DNA of 64,000 bases, taken from assembly GCA_030490835.1 (NCBI GenBank), contig CM059971.1, positions 101,870,095-101,934,094 of the forward strand. The letters run 5' to 3'. Below the pieces are notes generated by a model. That model was given only the letters and a program-made list of their open reading frames with translations, had not been told where the DNA came from and did not search any database. The number at the start of each line of letters is the position of its first letter. The first letter of the stretch is position 1. This document shows positions 58,332-64,000 of this stretch, one piece after another. Position numbers and translations under genes: made by a program. The DNA is from Annona cherimola. Taxonomy: Eukaryota; Streptophyta; Magnoliopsida; Magnoliales; Annonaceae.

Positions 58332-58891
58332 GCTTGAGTGGGACATGAATGAGATAAAATTTCTAATTTTTAAGATCATTTTTTTTAACTTTTTAATATA
58401 ATTACTTATATTTTAATATGAGGGGTACTATTTTGCGGCCTGGCACATGTGTATTTATGCAGTCGTCCGGTCAAAAAATGTCTCTATATATTATTTTTTT
58501 CAGCTTTTTCATGAATATATAAAATTATGTTTATTTAATCTATAAACTAAATTTTACCATATTTGGATGCTTTAAAATATTTTTTTGATTTTTAGACATG
58601 GTGACATTTTCATAATTTTTTGAGATCAGAAAATTATGAAAATATCATTGTGTTTAAAAATCCAAAAAAATTTTAAAAGCATTCAAAAATAGTAAAACTT
58701 AATTTACAGATTAAGTACATATAACTTTACATGTTTATGAAAAAATTAAAAAAGAATAAAAAATATATTTTTTAGGTCAAACTAAGTAAAGCCTAACTAA
58801 ATCATCTTCCTTTTAATATATTATTTTTTTAGTTCCCAATCATTATATTTTCATCTCATTTGTCCTAGCATTCAAGCCTGTTGAATACTTT
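58332..58891. mobile_element. Element with GGCTTGA(G/A)T ends, interrupted by a foldback MITE
   Basis: The outer ends GGCTTGAGTGGGACATGAATG and, complemented, GGCTTGAATGCTAGGACAAAT are inverted copies at about 58332 and 58891. Inside, at roughly 58436-58790, sits a copy of the foldback family also found at 33.2 kb, with paired AAAATTATGAAAATATCAT / GACATTTTCATAATTTTT and ACTAAATTTTACCAT / AGTAAAACTTAATTT blocks. A half copy of the same family lies at about 58128-58260. Confidence 0.6.
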
Positions 58892-60889
58892 CGAATAGCC
58901 CCATCATGTGATATCTTAACTACTTATCTATATCTAAATATTTTGTACATCTTTACGTATAAGTGTTCTCCCTATTTTTAGTTTTACGTCTTCTCAAATA
59001 AACTATAAAAGTCCACACGTGCAATCGCATAATATTATCAGATTGAAAAGTCTTAATTGAAAAAATTTTGAAATTTACCAAACGCCTCCTAATCCTGATA
59101 ATCTCATCACAAGCCGAAACTTTTATCAACGGCTATACTTGCATTGACGGTAAAAAACTGTTTGAATCAACGGTTAAAAAGAGATAAAAGTTCCAATAAG
59201 AAAAAGAGATAAACTAAATAACGATCTCAATAAATAGTAGAAAAACAAAGTCGCGTTATATGCATGGAAAACTTGCATATTGTACGTTGCGTTTACATTA
59301 GATACAAGAAGAGCAATAATCAATTTAAAAACTGTCTACCGCCGTAATTTTACCATCCTATTTTTTCATTGCGTTGAGCAGGAATTTTCTACTCAAACAG
59401 GATTGGACTTGTGCTTGTCTACTTTGCATTTGGATTCCAATTAAGAAAAAATTTTGAATGTTGTCCATTCCCAGCAAAAGCTCTCATAACTCTCATCCCC
59501 AATATATTCTGATATTATTCCCAATATATGCTGATATTATTTTTTTATTATTTCCATCTTCCAATTTCTAACTCACCATATACCTACTGCGAAATAATCA
59601 TACTTTTCCAAATTCTACAAACGGAACAACCTAAGATTTGTTCACATCTCAGACGAGACAATCTTTGGACCTGGTATGAAATTTCTTATTTTTCGAAAAT
59701 TTTTTCCTATTTCCTAAAAGTAAAGTTTAACTTTTTTCATTTCGAAATATGCCTTTTCCCTTTTTCATCTCACATTCTCATTTCATCATTAAACATCACG
59801 CAATAATATTTTCGTATCTTATAGATCAATCAATTCAAGATATGATAAAGTCACTTGGAATTATCTATTAGACTATAATTTGAATGAGTAAATTAGACGA
59901 CGAAGAGCTGTTGTGGATTAGAAAATAAAAAATTGTATTAAAAATAAGAAAAATAGTATTAGTAACGGAAAAAGAAGTTGCTACGTATCATAGAATAAAA
60001 GATCATGTGAAAATTTAAAACTTTTTTTGGGAAGGAAATTCTAAACCATTCTATGAAATGGGATGATGCTGTTTTTTTTTTTTATTTAAAAAAATTGTCG
60101 TGTTCCTCATCAGCTGTCGATCTTTCGATTCTTTCCTCGCTAGTTTCATTCCAGTTTCCGGCTTTTCGCAGACCTGGAGAATTTTTAAATTCTTCTCACT
60201 CCCGGGCCAGGTTATATAGTTCGTGGGCTCAAGACAAACTCCGACGGGCCATGGGCTATATCAATCCACGACCTGGTCTTTAACTTGTAGTCGTATCGAT
60301 TCTCGGTTGCAAGTTGCAAATTCAGGTATTTCTTAAGCTTCTGAGAACTTACTCCAGTTTTGTATTGTATTGCGGCTTACACAAGTATTTTATCGAGCTC
60401 ATTTTAAAAATGAAAATATTTTTTGTTGATGTTTTGTAATTTATATTAGCAACACTAACAGCAATCTCTCTACGTTAATTTTTGAAACTATACGGTGAAA
60501 ACCTCATCCACGTATTTATAGCCTGGTTTGTATTAGGCAATTATAAGTTGTAAGTTGTAAATTAAAAAAATAAAATTAAAATAGAAGAAGCATAATAACT
60601 TTGAGACTCACTCAACTTTTGTAGGTTCACCAAGCGTGAAAGTAACATCTTGCAAACAGAGAAAAATTTTCGTTCATTTTTAACTGTATATCTAAGCATG
60701 GGATAGTTAGCTAATGTTAAACAGCAAGAAGAGAATACAAAGAGGAGAATTTTATATATGAAAAGAAAAAATCTGATGTCATAGAATAGATGGTAATTAG
60801 CAAAATAGATAAAATAAATAAGAAAGGACAGTACTGATTCAAAATATTGATGGTGTTGATGAGTTGAAGTATAATTGTTGAGATAAATA
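58892..60889. other. Intergenic, no gene seen
   Basis: AT-rich and without recognisable coding sequence on either strand. Confidence 0.5.
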
Positions 60890-61430
60890 CCCGGTAATTG
60901 AAAGGGATCGCAATCTTATGCTCACGCGAGCGTGGAGGCTCCATGCTCTCGGGGTCGGGCGACCGTTCGATTGTGCGGAGTTGAGATGAGCCGTCCGATG
61001 GAGCGTGAGCAACGAGGCGAGAGCATTTGCTGGCAGGTCCTCCGTCAGACAGCGTCAGGATCGCAGAGGCTGGCAGCTTGAATTTGCAAAATGGTAACAG
61101 ATGCATTTTGAATCCCGATTCACAGCGTCGCCCGCGGAAAATTTGCCCGCACCTGACCCCGAGAGCTCTCCCTGCGCCCGACCGATCTCAACTCCTCTCC
61201 CCGCGCCGGATCCACCCCCCTCCTCTTCCTCTTCGCTGCCGGCCACCGCTCTCCTCTCCCCGCACTCGGATTTTCCTCCCTCCTCTTAGGACTCGCTGCT
61301 GACCACCGCTCTCAACTCCTCTCCCCGCGCCGGACCCACCCCCCTCCTCTTCCTCCTCGCTGCCGACCACCGCTCTCCTCTACTTCGCCGGCTCATTGCT
61401 GCATTCCACCCTCGCCAGCCACCTCGAGTC
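60890..61430. repeat. GC-rich island with 62-bp minisatellite
   Basis: An abrupt GC-rich block in AT-rich surroundings. From about 61189 three ~62-bp units follow (61189, 61252, 61313), each with CCTCTCCCCGC, CTCCTCTT and CACCGCTCT blocks. The left part (60.9-61.1 kb) is unique and GC-rich. Pro/Ser-rich and Gly/Glu-rich ORFs on the two strands are translations of the repeat. It could be a captured gene fragment or the 5' end of a lost gene; I recognise no protein. Confidence 0.6.
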
Positions 61431-61746
61431 AAATAATTATATGGATTTAACATCATAATCAAGATTGCCTAAAACAGAAAAGTATCTCCATACTGAAATC
61501 ATTTATAAGAATATCTGAGCAGTTAATTATAATATCAATTGAGATGCATGTAAATATACCAATAAAAAAAGGTTTCCTAAAACAGCAAGGTTGCTAATTA
61601 CTTTAAATTAAATCCCATTAAAATTAACGTGGGTGAAAAAAATACCACATACTTTAGGGTATGAATTAAAATAGAAGGCTAGTGTACACTGCATACCAAG
61701 TTGAATGCCCTCTTTGTATATATACACCACTCCTCATTAATATTGT

Positions 61747-61990
61747 GATGAGATAAAATCTCATGCGGATGGCTGTGAGACTTATTTTTAAATTTTTTTA
61801 TAAACATGTAGATCTACGTGTATTTAACTTATAAGCCAATTTTTACCATTTTGGATGTTTTCAGGTATTTTTTATTTTTAAACATAATGACATTTTCATA
61901 AACTTCTGAATCCTCTACATGTTTATAAAAAAAATTAAAAAAATAGGTATCACGGCCGGCCGCATGGGATCTCATCTCCATTGTGATAAT
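61747..61990. mobile_element. Foldback MITE, third copy
   Basis: The ends GATGAGATAAAATCTCATGCGG and, complemented, GAGATGAGATCCCATGCGGCC are inverted copies. The interior shares TGTATTTAACTTATAAGCCAA and TTTTTACCATTTT with the 33.2- and 58.5-kb elements. Much of the right arm is missing. Confidence 0.6.
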
Positions 61991-62063
61991 GGTAATAATT
62001 CAGTGTCCATAAGTGGGATCTCATCTCCATTGTGATAATGGTAATAATTCAGTGTCCATAAGT
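61966..62063. repeat. Perfect 2 x 49-bp tandem duplication
   Basis: Units 61966-62014 and 62015-62063 (each starting GGGATCTCATCTCC) appear identical, which suggests a recent duplication. The first unit overlaps the right end of the foldback element. Confidence 0.95.
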
Positions 62064-62894
62064 GGCCTTAGCAACATATTTTTAAAATTTTACAGCTCAA
62101 AGTTCACTATAAGAGATCAAAGAAATCACCGTTTCTCTCATCACTTGGAAGATCAAGAGGTTGACATGAATGTATATATGGTGTTAAGGTAGGGTTCAAA
62201 TTATAAAAAAAACATCACCATTTACGGCAAAGAATTGGGCCACACGTAATAGTTTCTTAGGTCATACTTCAGGGGCACGAGTTTTTTCCTCAAATATGTT
62301 TCAGAACCTCATTGTTTTGATACAGTTTGATCATAATGTGAAATTTACTTTATTTATTATATTTAGAATTATTTATTTTACTATAAAATAAAGTTTCATT
62401 CAAATAAAAGTGTGCATGAGCCCAATTAAGATACGTGTAAAATCAAACATGAAAAATTTGTTTAATTCATACGTTTGTTATTTCTATATTTAAACAGTCT
62501 AAAACATTGTATTTATGTGAATTCAAGACAATAAATTAAAAGCAGATATTTTTTGGATGCATATAATTTTTATTTGGTTATATATACATTAATTTCGTTG
62601 CATATATATATATATTTGATTACATATACATATCTGCACTTGCTAAAATGCATTCAATTTCTCCCTTAGATATCGACAAAAATAATATTTAATTCAACTA
62701 TTCAGACTTGATTGCAAATAATAATAGTATTTTTAACTGATGCTAAATTTCAAATTTGGCTGCCTTTTGTTGTAATAAATTATTCTACAAATTAGTATAA
62801 CATTTTAGTAAATCTACAAATAGATTAATAGCTGCAAAAATATGATTTAAGTAAATGGTAGCATTTAGGTGAATGATAGCAATATATTATCTAT

Positions 62895-63115
62895 CAATTG
62901 AGCACAGCTTGGTCATGACGCCCTGCGTAAAGACTTCAAGTGGCCATTGTGATCAGTTCGAATCTCACCTATTGAGATTTCGGCCGAATTCATAGGTGGT
63001 AGCAGTTAGTCTCCCTAAGAAAATAAATGGGAGCTTGTTGTCTCTTTAAAATAAATGGGAGTGTATTATCCCCGTGTAAATGAAATTAATTTGTAAGATC
63101 AAATGTTATGTTGTA
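62895..63115 (+). mobile_element. tRNA-derived SINE-like sequence
   Basis: GCACAGCTTGGTCATGACG resembles the box A head of the 35-kb SINE. A box B-like AGTTCGAATCTC follows about 55 bases later, then GGGAGCTTGTTGTCTC and GGGAGTGTATTATCCCC segments as in the other SINEs. No clear target duplication was found, so it may be old. Confidence 0.55.
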
Positions 63116-64000
63116 TAATACCAATTAAAATAGCTATAAATTATTTTACATAATTTTATATATTAAGTAGGTACAACCCACCTAAGATTCTAATTGAAAT
63201 AATTTTTGAGCACATGATAAAATAAAATGATATTAAATAGTGTACATGATTGGATTTTGACTTAAAATATCAAAGTAAGTCCCATCTAATAGGTTTGCAT
63301 TAAATTTGTGGGGCTTTGCATATGGGTCCCTCAAGTTTTCAAAATTTACTCTATTTGACCATTAAATTTTATATTTGTAGCAAATAATGAAAATTTTAAA
63401 AATATTTGATTTTGGTAGTAGTGAGGTTAAGCCCTACCAATATTTAGTTTATAATAGTAAAAAGACAAAATATTCTTTTTACATTTTAATAAGTATTTTG
63501 AATAATCCTAATTAAAATTTCAAATATTTTTTCTAGAGCAAGAAATTTCATAAAAAATGCATCCAAATAATGTGATCCCTTTAAAGTTTGCATAGAATTG
63601 TTAAAAAAGCAAACTACAAGAGAATAAAAATTTTGCAACCATTATTAGTAAGAAAAATATGTAGGTAAGGAAAAATTTTCTTATTTGATGATATTTTTAT
63701 GGATAAGAAAAAATTTCTTTGCTTATGGTAATGCTTTTATAAACAAAGAAAAATTTTCTTGCTTAAACAATGCTTTGACAATCAAATCAAAACTTACTAG
63801 CCTAAATATAAAAGCTTAAGGTTTTATTTGGGGGATTAAAACTAATTATTATTTAAACTTGAAGTCACTTAGTGTAAATATAAAAATTCAAAGATCAAAA
63901 GTATAAATTTTGCAAATTCAAGGGAGGACCTATATATGAAAATCTCTCAATTTAGGGTGTGTATCCGATAAAATTTTTGAAATCAGAAAAATGATACGAT
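63116..64000. other. Intergenic, no gene seen
   Basis: AT-rich sequence to the window edge. I see short AAATTTTCTTGCTTA-like repeats but no element or gene that can be supported. Confidence 0.5.

Noticed and set aside
61027..61370. Pro/Ser-rich and Gly/Glu-rich ORFs on opposite strands
   Set aside because: Translations of the 62-bp GC-rich repeat units, not independent genes.

Overview
The window is nuclear DNA of a flowering plant. Genes are split by AT-rich introns with GT-AG borders. Four conserved plant housekeeping genes can be read exon by exon, and the space between them holds small non-autonomous transposons, tRNA-derived SINEs and microsatellites. I see no bacterial, viral or organellar gene. 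The lineage within angiosperms cannot be fixed from the sequence; nothing looks grass-like.

Layout. (1) 40-18239, plus strand: a 24-exon KIN-7 (MKRP-type) kinesin, complete from start codon to a proposed stop, with one GC-AG intron and no C-terminal RING exon found. (2) 18240-23957: kinesin 3' flank with two tandem duplications, a MITE and a long foldback element. (3) 23958-25265, minus strand: intact, intron-free CDS of translation release factor eRF1, with a probable leader intron reaching upstream to about 27.7 kb. (4) 27.7-36.1 kb: gene-poor and rich in nested MITEs, foldback elements and two SINEs with clear target-site duplications. (5) 36093-47534, minus strand: a CELLULOSE SYNTHASE INTERACTIVE 3 (CSI3)-type armadillo/C2 protein. 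It carries a coding tandem repeat and a frame break that can be bypassed only by splicing out normally coding sequence. (6) 50189-57287, minus strand: a 12-coding-exon type-2 methionine aminopeptidase (MAP2) with all five metal ligands. (7) 57.3-64 kb: MAP2 leader, then intergenic DNA with nested MITEs, a GC-rich minisatellite, a perfect 49-bp duplication and a further SINE-like sequence.

The four genes do not form an operon or a known cluster. eRF1 and MAP2 both act in translation (termination; N-terminal Met removal), while KIN-7 and CSI3 both work on microtubules. Their adjacency is probably chance.

I did not find a clear novel multi-gene system. The most unusual signals are the four-fold amplified module inside CSI3, the CSI3 frame break with its exitron-like alternative, the SINE family with exact target-site duplications, and the nested foldback elements. 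All exon borders were placed by eye from reading-frame continuity, splice consensus and remembered family sequence; no alignment or transcript was available.
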